Positions 1 to 10,000 of a stretch of DNA of 64,000 nt are shown here, piece by piece. Numbering within the stretch: the first letter of the stretch is position 1; each line of letters begins with the position of its first letter. The notes beneath the pieces are model-generated. The model made no database searches. It saw only the letters and a program-made list of their open reading frames with translations, and was not told where the DNA came from. Source of the DNA: Serilophus lunatus (Eukaryota; Chordata; Aves; Passeriformes; Eurylaimidae); NCBI GenBank assembly GCA_013399895.1, contig VXBA01003292.1:392371-456370 (forward strand). The letters are read 5' to 3'. Both the position numbers and the translations under genes were made by a program.

Positions 1-3000
1 CTTCAATACATGACCCTTTCATGAGCTTCAGTGCTTGTTTTCAAACCCATTCTCCTTCCTCATATTGCAGCATACAGCTCCTTGATCTAACTCAAAAATG
101 CACATATCCATCTCTTCCTAATAGACATAAACCTAATGCTTCCAGCCTACCCTCCTGCCTTTGATCCTTCTCATGGTTTCTCACCCTTGCTACCCTTTAC
201 GCCTTCTTTGCTCTTTGTTGATGAACATTTGCTCTCAAGAGGAAAGAAAGCCTTAGTCACAGATGCATGAAACACCAGGGATGTTCTGAAGAATCATTGA
301 GCCAAACTTTTATCCCTGTCCAGAGGAAATAGGATGTCGTCTCACTTTCTGAGATAAGAAAGGCAGTCTTTTTGAGGCCCCAAATGGACTTACAGGTGTA
401 AGGGCTTATGACACATTTTGCAGTGAATGTTAGAAGTGGAAGATTGCTGAAAAAGCTATTGTAATCCATCATCACCTGCATTTTCTGGTCTTGTTTTACT
501 GGATGTATAACCCCAAAGGGATCTAAGAACTAAGAGGAGCAACACTACATACCATTTTCATGCCTCCAGCATAGCTGACCCATACTTAGGTATCTCCAGA
601 GAAAAATGTGAGGACTCCTTGAGTAGACCAGTCCAAGAGTGGGGTAACAAACTGGCACATGGACATCAATGCAGTGATTGTCTGTATTACTTGGTGTAGG
701 ATCAGTGCCTTCTTGACTGCCAGGATAGGAGAGCACTATTACCTACTATTTAATTACAAGTAGAAAAGGCAAAGGAAAGAAAGGGTTAGTGAAATGACCT
801 ATTTTATTTTTCAGTAGCTCTCTTTAAACATCCCTAAGGATTTCTTACCTCCCATTAAAATTTTAGCTTAAAATGCTGATAGTAAGGAATTCAGCAGTGA
901 TACAGGCAAAGAAAAGTAGACCGTTAAATACTTTTGCTGCAATAAATCTCCAGGCAGTTGAAAGACAGTAGGGCAGGAGGAGAAGAAAGGGTGGATGAAA
1001 TAGGAGCTCCAATTTTTACTAAGATGACTAAAAGTCCTATATCAGGACTCAGTAAATACAAGAGACATAATTTCCTAATTGTATTATTGCTCCATTCTTG
1101 CAACTTGTACTTTGGTCACTGTTCCTGTCTACATGAAAACAAAAAAACTTCTCCAATTCCTGCAGAGCCCTGCTTACTCTGCCCTTATCTTTCCCTCTAA
1201 GCATGTTGAATAAACTGCTCAGATGAATAACTAGAGATATTGCCCTACTCTTTTCTCCCAACCTAGCAGTCTTTTCCTCTCCAGCATTTTTTTCAGTGCT
1301 CTTTTTCATTCTCTCTGCTGACTCCATTTGCTTATGAAGATGAGGGGTCCAAAGCCACTTAATAATCAGACCTGCCCACATTCCTGCATTCAAGGCTGAG
1401 TGTTTGCATGCTTTATTTTTTTTCCTTTTCCTTGAAAAATGGTATCCACCTAAAAGAAGTTGAAATTAATGTGAGTAGATAGAAATGAGTCTGCACAGAG
1501 CATATGCCCACAAACCTAAAGCAGTTTTAGGGAGGTGTAGGGAAATCTGTAAAATAGAAGTTGTAGAAGTAACACATACCCCTCTTCCAAAGCATTTGCA
1601 TGCATGTGTATGGAAGAAGGTGGAGCTCATGGAGGTCTCACCTCAAAGTGACTGAGGGTTTGATTGCCCTTCTTCTATTAGCCAGAAATTGTTTTGTCTG
1701 GCTGTTTGTTTGTGCCCATTGCTAAAGCTTTCAATCAGTTTGGGTGAATGATGCCCTTCCAGAAACTCACAGCCAGGTACTTGTGACATTAGTGTAACCG
1801 AATGACAGACAGAACTGGAGCAAACAGAAAGTTAACAAAGCAGCAAATAGAAGACAAGGAATGAAGTAGATTAATAAGGTTAAGATCCTTCACTGTGTAT
1901 GCCAGCCATTTGGTTTTTCTCAAAGCCTGTTGACATGTAAAGGAAAGCAGCAACTACCTGGTTAGCACAGGGCAGAAAAAAAAATAATGCATTCAGCTTT
2001 ATAGTGCACAAACACTATGTATTTCCTCTTTCTTTGTGTGAGAACAGTTGATGTCTGTCTAGCATTTTCCCTTAGAGAATAAGAAAGCACTTAACAAGCT
2101 CTTCAGACGAATTACCATGCACAGAAAATTCTTGCCTGCTGTAGTTAATGGGTCGCTTATGTCTGTAATGAAAGTGAAGGGAAATACAATATCGCCAAGC
2201 CGCCGGTGTCCACCAACTATGGATACATGGCAATCTCTGATATGAAGAAGACCTTTGCTCCTGACTGAATGTCCGTTCCCATCCGGGGAATGAAAGGTTC
2301 CACTCTTCACAACATACCACTGCATTGGAAAGCAGATACAAGAAGCCCATTTCCTTCTGGGAACTGGAGACAAAAATGATTTGAATTTGATTGAACAGTA
2401 GAACCAACAGTCCCAATACTGAGAAAACCATCCTGGGGTTTTAATGATCATGAACAGGCAGAACCTCCATGGTGTACGTTAGATAAAAAACACCCGCAAT
2501 ATCCGTGTTCAAAGAGTTTTGTGTGACCCTTCCTATGTCTGATTAATCCTCCAACCCAAGAAAATTAAAGGGCACTAGAAATTCCCCAAAGAGGCTACCT
2601 TTCCAGTAGTAGTTGGTCCCTTTCCCTCAGTACCATGCCAGAGCCTTTCCTCAGGTATGGCCTTCCACACATGCTCTGACACAGAACTAGATTAACAGCA
2701 TATAACCCTGTTGCCTGGAGGTCCAAATGTTATGAAAGACTGTTTTCCTGTGCCCAGTGCCCAATCCTTGTTATTGATCTAGAGGCTGGTTTAAGGAGAT
2801 GCCTGTTCTACTAGCAGACAACCCTAAACCTTTCTCTGGCTCCTGACTCCACTGGAGTGCATGTCAGTGTCATGTGTTGTGGAAAGAACATAAATTCAGA
2901 ATAATGAGGTAATAGTTCTCGACCCTGCTTTGTCCCAGAAATAGATGCATAAAAGCCTGCTTCCACAATGCATTCAGCATCTTTATTTCTAGGTGCCTTT

Positions 3001-3700
3001 GTAGGGAGATCTGAAAGTGCTTACAGTAAGCCTGCAAGTACAAACCACAGACCACACATGCAGATGGCAACACTCATCTCAGCTCGTTTTTCAAATAGTG
3101 TCTCCCTCGGACCACTCAGGTGCTTTAGGCTTAGTGATGACAGTTCGGCCAGGAGATACTCAGAAGAAAAAAAAAAATGCAAGCAAAGAAAGCCTAATGC
3201 CTGGTGTAGCCAGAGAGATTGGCAAGTCTGCAAAGCAAAGCATCGCTTGGTGGGCATAAGAAAATGCCCTGTGCTTGTAACAGAAGCAGTAGGATGGGAT
3301 TTGCCTGTATCCAGCAAGTGACTCCAGGTAATGGACTGAACTATTTCAGTCACAGGCTACTGCGTCCCCCTGCTAGGTGAGAGAGTAATGCTTCCCCACT
3401 CAGGAAAAAAACTAGGACCTTTTGCCTAGGTGCTTTATGCTCCCAGACTCTTTATTTCTGTAGGTGTCCCATCCTAAACACTCTTCCTCTTCCTGCTCAT
3501 TGTCTTCATCTCCCACACACCCCCACGCACGTGGCTCTGGATCTCCTCATCATGTTCTTCTCGTTAAAAACCCCATTGTTCATTTGTTTGTTTGTTCTCT
3601 CTCTTTCTCTCCTCTTTTTCTCTCTCTTTCCCTCTTGTTTTTTTTTTTCCTTCTTTCTTCCTTTCTTTCTTTTTTTGTCTCCTCTGTTTTGTGTACCCAG
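1..3700 (+). other. BRSK2: BRSK2 last intron (3' portion)
   Basis: This stretch precedes the recognised last exon of BRSK2 and ends in a polypyrimidine tract and CAG, so it is read as the 3' part of its last intron. I looked for the preceding coding exon, whose product should end in the residues just before the SPLSNFF motif, and did not find it; it must lie upstream of the window. The open frames here are short and look like chance. Candidate splicing elements are TGCATG (Rbfox-type) at 1405-1410 and the overlapping pair TGCATGCATG at 1597-1606. A segment at about 2060-2450 is open in two overlapping reverse frames but matches nothing I know. Confidence 0.8.
3585..3700 (+). promoter_or_regulatory. 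BRSK2: CELF/PTB-type pyrimidine tract and 3' splice site
   Basis: The last 115 bases of the intron are almost pure pyrimidine. They begin with TGTTTGTTTGT (3585-3595), the GU-rich element bound by CELF1. Dense CTCTCT, TTTCTCT and TTCTTTC motifs of the kind bound by PTB proteins follow, then long T runs, and the tract ends in CCCAG at 3696-3700. This is much longer than a constitutive acceptor needs. CELF and PTB families are known antagonists in regulated splicing, so regulated use is plausible; binding itself is inferred. Confidence 0.6.
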
Positions 3701-3924
3701 GCAGCCCATTGAGTAACTTCTTTGACGTAATTAAACAACTTTTTTCAGACGAGAAGAACGGGCAGGTGAGCCATCCCCCCGGCACGCCAACCAAGCATAG
3801 CGCAAACAGCAAGCGGAGCGATTCCGGTTCTAATGACTATGGGTCTAGAGGAGACAATAAGTACCCTGCTGGCAAAGACAAGGCAAAGATGGTCTCATCA
3901 GTCGGCCTACAAGACCAACCTTAA
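3701..3924 (+). CDS. BRSK2: BRSK2 last coding exon (C terminus), 5' partial
   Basis: This exon encodes the end of BRSK2 (SAD-A, brain-specific serine/threonine kinase 2), an AMPK-related kinase activated by LKB1 that acts in neuronal polarity, presynaptic vesicle clustering and insulin secretion. The first two bases complete a split Gly codon. The next 73 codons begin SPLSNFFDVIKQLFSDEKNG, the highly conserved stretch closing the kinase's C-terminal region, and finish with a 52-residue tail ending LQDQP and TAA (3922-3924). From memory the mammalian tail has the same length and shares the TP.K.S, YP.GKD.AKM and C-terminal QP positions, while its middle is replaced. The exon begins after CCCAG at 3700. 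A strong donor-like CAG/GTGAGC lies inside it after the conserved Gln. The neighbouring MOB2 gene supports BRSK2 over its paralogue BRSK1. The kinase and UBA domains lie upstream of the window. Confidence 0.95.
3763..3771 (+). promoter_or_regulatory. BRSK2: Internal 5' splice site within BRSK2 last exon
   Basis: The sequence CAG/GTGAGC, with the break at 3765/3766, differs from the consensus donor at a single position. It falls exactly between codons, after the last residue of the strongly conserved SPLSNFF...NGQ block, where the diverged tail begins. Use of this donor with the acceptor at 4421/4422 would remove a 656-nt intron and swap the tail. From memory, a mammalian BRSK2 isoform also changes its tail after the same Gln. 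Confidence 0.6.
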
Positions 3925-4095
3925 ATAAACACATAAAAAATTAAATAACTTAGGAAAAACAAAACAAAAAGAAAAAAGCAAGAAAGAATGAAAGAATATT
4001 CCTTAGCAAGCTAGCCTCTAAACTAGAAGGATGTATATACCTTGCCACAACAGTACAAAACTGTCTATAGACAAATTTTGTATGAAGGAATGACT

Positions 4096-4141
4096 GTATA
4101 TATATACATATATATATTTATATATGATATATAATATATAT
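4096..4141. repeat. TA-rich microsatellite
   Basis: An imperfect (TA)n run with TATATAC and TATTTATA interruptions, inside the BRSK2 3' UTR or alternative intron. It is self-complementary and could fold back in RNA. The first bases include a Pumilio-type TGTATATA. Confidence 0.85.
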
Positions 4142-4421
4142 CTCAGAAACAAACACAAAAACAAACGAATGAAAGAATGAAAAGAAAAGAAAGAAAAGAA
4201 AAGGTAGCACAGATGACAAACCCAGTTCACCAGATCTTGGGTTGTGGTTTTTTCCGAATGTTTTTTTTTCCTCCTTTTTTTTGAATGTTTTGCTTTTTTT
4301 CTCCTTCCTGATTTTTTGGTTTTTTTATTATTATTTTTTGTTTTCTTTTCTTTTGTTTCTTGTTCTGTTCATGCTCTCTCTGTGTTTCTGACAACACCAC
4401 TTGTTTCCGCTCTGCTACCAG

Positions 4422-4874
4422 GAATTATCCCGAAAAGTTAACATGTCAGCCACGGCTTCACCTTCTGTGCTCTGCGGACACTTGTTGACGGAAGGCAACC
4501 GATGTAGACTGTCCAAGGACCAGTCCTGTTTGAGGTTCCCAGCCTCCCCTCTCCCTTCAGGAAGTGGGTTTCTCCCCCACTTCTCCCCAAACACCTCCCC
4601 AGTGCACGCCTGGTTTTTTTTCCTCCCTCTCTTTTTCTTTTTTGGTGCTCCACAAGAGAGATCTGCTCAGATGTGGGATTGCAGAGTCTGGGCTCAAAGG
4701 AGGTTGCAAATTGTTGGAGTGAAATCTTTGCCTTTGGCAACTTCTGTCCATGCAGGTGAACGCAGCCCGGAGAGGGAGGGTGTGGGGAAGGAGATGGGTG
4801 TAGCGGGAGCGCAGTGTTCCATGAATCCAGAGCACGTTCTCATCAGAAACCAGCCAGGAGCAACTCAAAACTAA
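4422..4874 (+). CDS. BRSK2: Possible alternative BRSK2 terminal exon
   Basis: The acceptor GCTACCAG ends at 4421 and is preceded by about 170 bases of T-rich pyrimidine tract (4244-4415). If joined to the internal donor at 3765 the frame is phase 0 and stays open for 150 codons, starting ELSRKVNMSATASPSV and ending at TGA (4872-4874). My recollection is that a mammalian BRSK2 isoform continues after the same Gln with Glu-Leu-Ser, which matches the first three residues here; the mammalian tail is much shorter. Against a real protein: the middle of the frame runs through poly-T (a Phe-rich patch), and the later part has no recognisable domain. The splice pattern is better supported than the full length of the tail. 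Without this splicing, the stretch is plain 3' UTR. Confidence 0.38.
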   Translation, partial: ELSRKVNMSATASPSVLCGHLLTEGNRCRLSKDQSCLRFPASPLPSGSGFLPHFSPNTSPVHAWFFFLPLFFFFGAPQERSAQMWDCRVWAQRRLQIVGVKSLPLATSVHAGERSPEREGVGKEMGVAGAQCSMNPEHVLIRNQPGATQN

Positions 4875-4970
4875 GCGTTGAACCAAGACAATATTGGGAG
4901 CTTCATCATGGGATTTTCTTACTTTTTTTTTTTTCTCCCCACCACCTTTTCCTTTTCTTTTGCCCCCTTT

Positions 4971-5036
4971 TTTTATATATACATGTATATATGCGTGTAT
5001 ATTTATATATACATACATACATACATATATATACAC
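4971..5036. repeat. TA/TACA microsatellite
   Basis: Interrupted (TA)n and (CATA)n repeats in the BRSK2 3' UTR, with TGTATATA Pumilio-like motifs. It produces a spurious Tyr/Ile/His-rich reading frame on the opposite strand. Confidence 0.85.
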
Positions 5037-5240
5037 AAAATAATTGGTTTTTTTATACTGTATCATTTTGGTTTTTAACCTGCTGGAAGGGGAAAGGAGT
5101 AAACTTAGCAGGGAGAGGGGGTTCAATGAATAAACACATACAAACAAAACATTAAAACTTAGGGAAAAGGCAACTTCTGGTAGCAAAGAAGAGGGACAAG
5201 ACTCTGCCAAGGACTGTCTCTCCGGTCACCAGGCACAGTT

Positions 5241-5262
5241 GCCGCTGCTGCTACTGCTGCTC
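5241..5262 (+). repeat. CTG-rich triplet tract in 3' UTR
   Basis: A run of CTG/CTA/CTC triplets in the BRSK2 mRNA sense. Short CUG tracts bind MBNL and CELF proteins in other genes; function here is not shown. Confidence 0.6.
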
Positions 5263-5479
5263 CTCCTTCAACACCTTCCTCCCCACCTGTCAACTCCCTG
5301 CCACTGTGCCACTGCGCTGGGACCTTCTTCGACCAGCTGGATCCTCCACCACACCCTGCATTTAGAGGCAATTGTTGTGTTGCTAGTGCTGCATTGATAT
5401 CAGTATTATTATTTCTTTAAGTTACCAGTTTCATTTGTTGGCTTGGGTGATTTTTTTCTTAAAAAAAAAAAAAAAGGAA

Positions 5480-5531
5480 NNNNNNNNNNNNNNNNNNNNN
5501 NNNNNNNNNNNNNNNNNNNNNNNNNNNNNNN
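5480..5531. other. Assembly gap (52 N)
   Basis: 52 unknown bases lie between a run of As with GGAA and another run of As, inside the BRSK2 3' UTR. The adenine runs on both sides suggest the gap covers a longer purine or adenine repeat that failed to sequence. The true length may differ from 52. Confidence 0.99.
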
Positions 5532-5590
5532 AAAAAAAAAAAGAAGATGAAGAGGAGGAAGAAAAGAGACTTATATTGGGTTTTATTTCC

Positions 5591-5606
5591 TGTGTGTGTG
5601 TGTGTG
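5591..5606. repeat. (TG)8 microsatellite
   Basis: Eight perfect TG units in the BRSK2 3' UTR, just after a purine-rich GAAGATGAAGAGG stretch. Confidence 0.9.
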
Positions 5607-6442
5607 CAAAATCACTGGCACTTAGTTCATCAGAGCAAGACAAGGTGGAGTCAGGGCAATGGGAGACTTAATCACGAAGCTACTGTAAACTTTAAAATTT
5701 ACTGCAAGATATTTTTATAAAGTTTTTGTTTTGGTTTTGTTTTTTTGGAAGGGGAGGAGGGTGGGATTGGTGGATGGGGACCTTTTTTTTGTGTTCCAGT
5801 TATTAGGTCTTGGTTATTTATATATACATATATATATATTTAAAAAAATAAGCTGTTAGATATATCTTCTGTTTAATAACTGTGTAGAGGCAACATTGAT
5901 TCTTATTTATTTTGAGGAGGAGGGGGGAAAAAGACACAGAAATCCTGTAAGTGTTCATTTTGTGACTTTGAGAAAGAAGAATTGACGCCTTTTTCCCTCC
6001 TCCTCAAGAGTTATGTGACCAAGTGTAACTTATTCTGGCCCAAGCTCAAAGGTTAAACAAACAAAAAAACCGTGGTTTTACGCGTGGAAGACAAAACACA
6101 GTGAGAAGTACTTCTTGACTGAGATTTTAAGAATGTAGGCTTAGCATTAGTGTTCAGCTCTTTTATGACCTTCGATTGCTGCTCGTTGGGTTCCTATGGG
6201 TGTATGTTGTATCGCAAGATTATTTTTTTTAATGATAATGTTGGATGAGTTCTTTTTTGTTGTTGTTGTCGTTGTTGTTTTTTTTAATCATTTTTCCCCT
6301 TCTTGGACCAGTTTTACTTGTACATAGGTTTGAAGATTAAAAAGAATTTTTAAAGACACAACTGGGGCAAAGACCTTTGACTTCTGCCCCGTTTCCCCAT
6401 TCCCCAAATGGGAGGGATTTATTTTAATTTATTTTTTTTTGC

Positions 6443-6462
6443 TTTATTTATTTATTTATTTT
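6443..6462 (+). promoter_or_regulatory. BRSK2: AU-rich element
   Basis: Three overlapping ATTTA pentamers (6446-6450, 6450-6454, 6454-6458) in a TTTATTTATTTATT context match the classic overlapping-AUUUA class that recruits HuR/ELAV or decay factors such as TTP. In a neuronal mRNA the neuronal ELAV proteins are the natural candidates (inference). Confidence 0.65.
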
Positions 6463-6514
6463 CCCTATTCTTAAACTTTTCTCTCTCGTATTGCTGTGTG
6501 CATGTCAGACACCA

Positions 6515-6564
6515 GGGGGTGATGGCTGGGGAGGGGGGGAGGCAAGGGGGCAGGAGAGGGGGGG
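6515..6564 (+). promoter_or_regulatory. BRSK2: G-quadruplex-forming tract in BRSK2 3' UTR
   Basis: Five runs of four to seven guanines lie within 50 bases (6515-6519, 6528-6531, 6533-6539, 6546-6550, 6558-6564) on the mRNA strand, easily meeting the G3+N1-7 quadruplex rule. TGCATG (Rbfox) motifs sit on both sides at 6499-6504 and 6575-6580, and a C-rich block about 100 bases downstream could pair with it as an alternative fold. Confidence 0.65.
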
Positions 6565-7025
6565 CAGTTTTAATTGCATGACATTGCTGTAAATTAGTCT
6601 CTTTTGCTTTCGTTGTCTTTCCTGCCTCTGCCCTCTCTCTACTTCTCCTCCGAGCTCCCCTCCCATCACCCCCGTCCTTCTTTTCCCTCTTTTCTCTTCC
6701 CTTGTGTATAGATTTTGATGCTTCTGTTACATTGTACCTCTACAAAAGGCTGGGATTTCAATACAAGATAATAATAATAATTTAAAAATACCTATATCAG
6801 CAAAACTCATGTGGTACAAGCAGGAAGGGGATTACTTACACAAGATATAAGAATAAATGAAAGCAATACCTCTTGTTATCCTTCCTATTTTGTACTTTGA
6901 AGACACACACGCGCGCACACACACATATACAGACACAAACTGACATTATTTAATGGTTTAAAATGGACAAAAAAATCTGATGTATCCCTTGTTAAATAAC
7001 TGTGAGCAACTTTAGTTCAAAAACC

Positions 7026-7031
7026 AATAAA
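7026..7031 (+). terminator. BRSK2: BRSK2 distal poly(A) signal
   Basis: A canonical AATAAA followed by a GT-rich stretch (TGTTGAGTGTCCGGTTTATG, starting about 7053), the expected downstream element. Cleavage is predicted at about 7045-7055. Confidence 0.7.
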
Positions 7032-7055
7032 TTCATTCAGTAAAGATACTAGCTG

Positions 7056-10000
7056 TTGAGTGTCCGGTTTATGTCCATGAAAACAAACTTCTCACCAGTG
7101 CCAGACCTGGTAAGTACCGTGTCACGGCTTTCTGCACCAAAGGAGCTGAAGATGGCAGTTGAAGTAAGGCAGCATCCTCCTGGCAGTGGAACTACCGCCA
7201 GCTCCTTGCAGATCTGGGGTCTGTAGTGCTGTGCCCAGCACACTCCACCCTCACAGGGCTGACACGCCATGAGCAGGCGGAGGGCAAAGGACAGCTCAAC
7301 CCTGTAGGCCTGGTTATCCACAGTAACATACTGAGAAAGAATAATCCAAATTCCAGAGCAATCGCACCCCCCTAGATCTGGTCTGGATGGAAACCACTGT
7401 ACCGAGAACTGTTGCTGCTTGTGGTTATTCTCATCTCTAACCTGAGCTTCTCACGTTGCTTCCAGATTTAGCAATAGGAAGGATTTCTCCACCCTCCCTG
7501 CCTGAAATACTCTCAGTCACATACATTTGAAAGAGCTGATCAGGTACGTCCCTGGCTTGTGTGGGTCTGGGGTTTTGTTGCTGGTTTGTTGGTCAGTCTG
7601 TGTGGCTGCTGACTTGTCACAACCCGCTCTCAGCTTTTGGGTGTTCCTTTATGCTGAATTTGTAACTGCACCTGGCAGTTCACCTCCTGAGCTCTGACAT
7701 GGCTGGTGCATGCCTGGGAGAAGCAGGTGCTTCCCACATGCCTGGGGAGAGCGTGGAAAGTCCAGGCTCACAGCAGGTCTGAGCCACTGGCCCTGCAGAC
7801 ATCCTGGCCCTGCGCTCACCACGTCGTGGCCACCTCCAGACATGTCCCCCTCTACAGAGCCGCTTCGACTGGGCCAGGCCAGACCTCCTGCCCTCAAAGG
7901 CAGAGAGAGGAGGGTACTGCCCATGAGGGAGGGCAGGAGGAGGCCCTCTGGAAAGTTCTGTGGTGCCATCCCAGCTGCAGGGATACTCCTAAGGGTTGTA
8001 AGCGGGGCTGGGAAGCCTTTGCCCTGACAGGCAGACCCCAGGCAGCTGTCACCCCACAGGGCATGTTGTGGTGTCCCTTTGCAGCCCCTGTGACAGCAAA
8101 AGGAGGAGTCAGCACCTCACGTCCTCCCTGCGGCTGTGGCCACCACTGGAGGCTGTAGCCCATCCCCTTGGGATGCAGCTGGAGTTGCTCACCGGTGAGT
8201 TGTTTCTCAGACCTGTGGGCAGCAATCTCTCCCACTGGGCAGTCTTGTGACTAGCAGTGTGCAGGGAGGGTGTGTGCACGGGTAGAAGAAGGAGAAGGGT
8301 GCATTAGTGTGCTGAAGGACATCGCAGCAGCTGTCACCTTTCAGGGTGTCATGAGGACGGTGGTGCCCTGCGGCATCTTCCACAGACGTGTGCATCAGCA
8401 TGGAGCACTGTGTTGGCATAATGCAGATACTGATAAAGTTCTGAAGCTTTTGAGGCAGGGATGGCAGAGGAGGTGCCTCACAAGGACATCCCTGCTACAG
8501 TAAGGACTCAGCAGGGTGCCAGATTCAGATCTGTGGCAGACCAGTTCCTAGGAGGTTGTGGTTTTGGCAGGCAGTGTCTCTGGGGGTTGGTATTCATGTT
8601 AGCACCCACTGCAGTGGTAGGGAGCAAAGGCCTGCGCAGCAGATGGCATCTCCTGTGCATGTAGGAGGGACACAGATGTGCTGGAGGTTACAAAGGTATT
8701 AGTGCTAGAGAGACAGGGGGGACAGGAGTGCAATCACTTAAATGTTTTGCATGTTAATCATACAAAATACACTCTCATCTAGGAAAAAGCTACAATGCTT
8801 ATAAAGTCTTTGGGGGATTCACTACTCTGCTAAAACTGAAGAGGAGTGGAGGAGCTGACAAAGATGAAAAGATAAGAAGAATCACAAGTGCTGGAGGATT
8901 TGATCTCTGTAACACTGGAAACCCAGAACTGGGAACTAGTTAGCTGTATATCATTTGCATCTCTGAAAGTGAAAGGATGTGCTGGGCTGGAGTGTAATAC
9001 AGAGGACGTGGGATTTAATGGCAGTGTGACAGCAGCAGTATGCTGCTCATTAATTCACTCTATTCTGTTTTCAGGTATGTTCACAAACTATTATGATCTT
9101 TTCATGTCTCCAGTAGTATTCACAATTAGCATTCGCAGTATTGCTAATTATGGTCTTCAGAAGTTATAAGAAGAAAAAATAATGATTTTGCAAAGTGAGG
9201 GACCTCATGCCTAGGGCCTACCCACATTTATTCTACCTTCTTCTTTGGCCATGTTACAACACAATCTCAAGCTACATGATGTTATGTTACCATCTGTAGT
9301 GCATAGGAGGGAATGTGCTTCTGAGTGAATTGAGGTTACATTTAAACTCTGATTATTAAGTAGCTTAATTCTGAAGGCAGGTAGTAAATGTAGCAGGGTA
9401 TTTTGGTATGCATGTGTGATTGAGGTCGTTGAATTATCTCTGCTGCCAGGTGGAGGCTGTTGTCCTCATCCAAACCCAGCCCCAGGCGGTGGCTGCTGAG
9501 GTGCTGTGAGTTGCGACACCTGCCCTTCATTTGCTGAGATTCTGAGCTCTGCAGCTCCCTGGCTCTCTTAGAAAGCCCGGCTCCTTGGACTCACTACCTA
9601 AAAAACTCACTAGGTTTAAGGTTTATCCGTCTTACTTCCTCTGGGTATAACACTGCAGCATATGACCTTCCAGGTGTAAACTGAAGAACAGGCAAGTGTA
9701 TAAATACTCTAATTGGCATTTTCTGTTTGTCTGTGTGTTAGTGGATGTTAACTTTACATAGGTCAATGCGTACATAAAAGATGTATTTGTGCTTAAGGTG
9801 AACAATTATTAAGTGAGTCGGTACTTGACGTGTGCTATATAACCGATGGATTGTGTATATGCATCAAATGAGCAGCTGAGCCCATTGTCACGAGGGTAAA
9901 TCTCGCTGCCACATGTCAGCATACAGTCTGCCGACTGAGACAGAAGTCAGTTCTGTTGGGAGAGCACTAATGTAAATTGTCCAAGCCTTGCAAACGACGC

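Larger units (their letters stand above)
3925..7050 (+). other. BRSK2: BRSK2 3' UTR
   Basis: This is a roughly 3.1-kb AT-rich 3' UTR from the TAA at 3922 to the AATAAA at 7026-7031. It contains Pumilio-type sites TGTATATA (4095-4102) and TGTACATA (6319-6326), two AT microsatellites, a CTG-rich tract, an AU-rich element, a G-quadruplex tract with flanking TGCATG motifs, and a pyrimidine-rich block at about 6596-6706. Earlier AATAAA hexamers occur at 3924-3929, 5129-5134 and 6852-6857, so shorter mRNAs are possible. A 52-base assembly gap interrupts it. The 3' end is inferred from the signal plus the GT-rich stretch just downstream (about 7053-7075). No coding gene is seen on either strand beyond the alternative exon described separately. 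Confidence 0.8.

Noticed and set aside
4557..5210. 217-codon reverse-strand open frame, the longest in the window
   Set aside because: It is antisense to the BRSK2 3' UTR and made of translated low complexity: Tyr/Ile/Val from the TA/TACA repeat and Lys/Glu from pyrimidine tracts. No domain or splice context.
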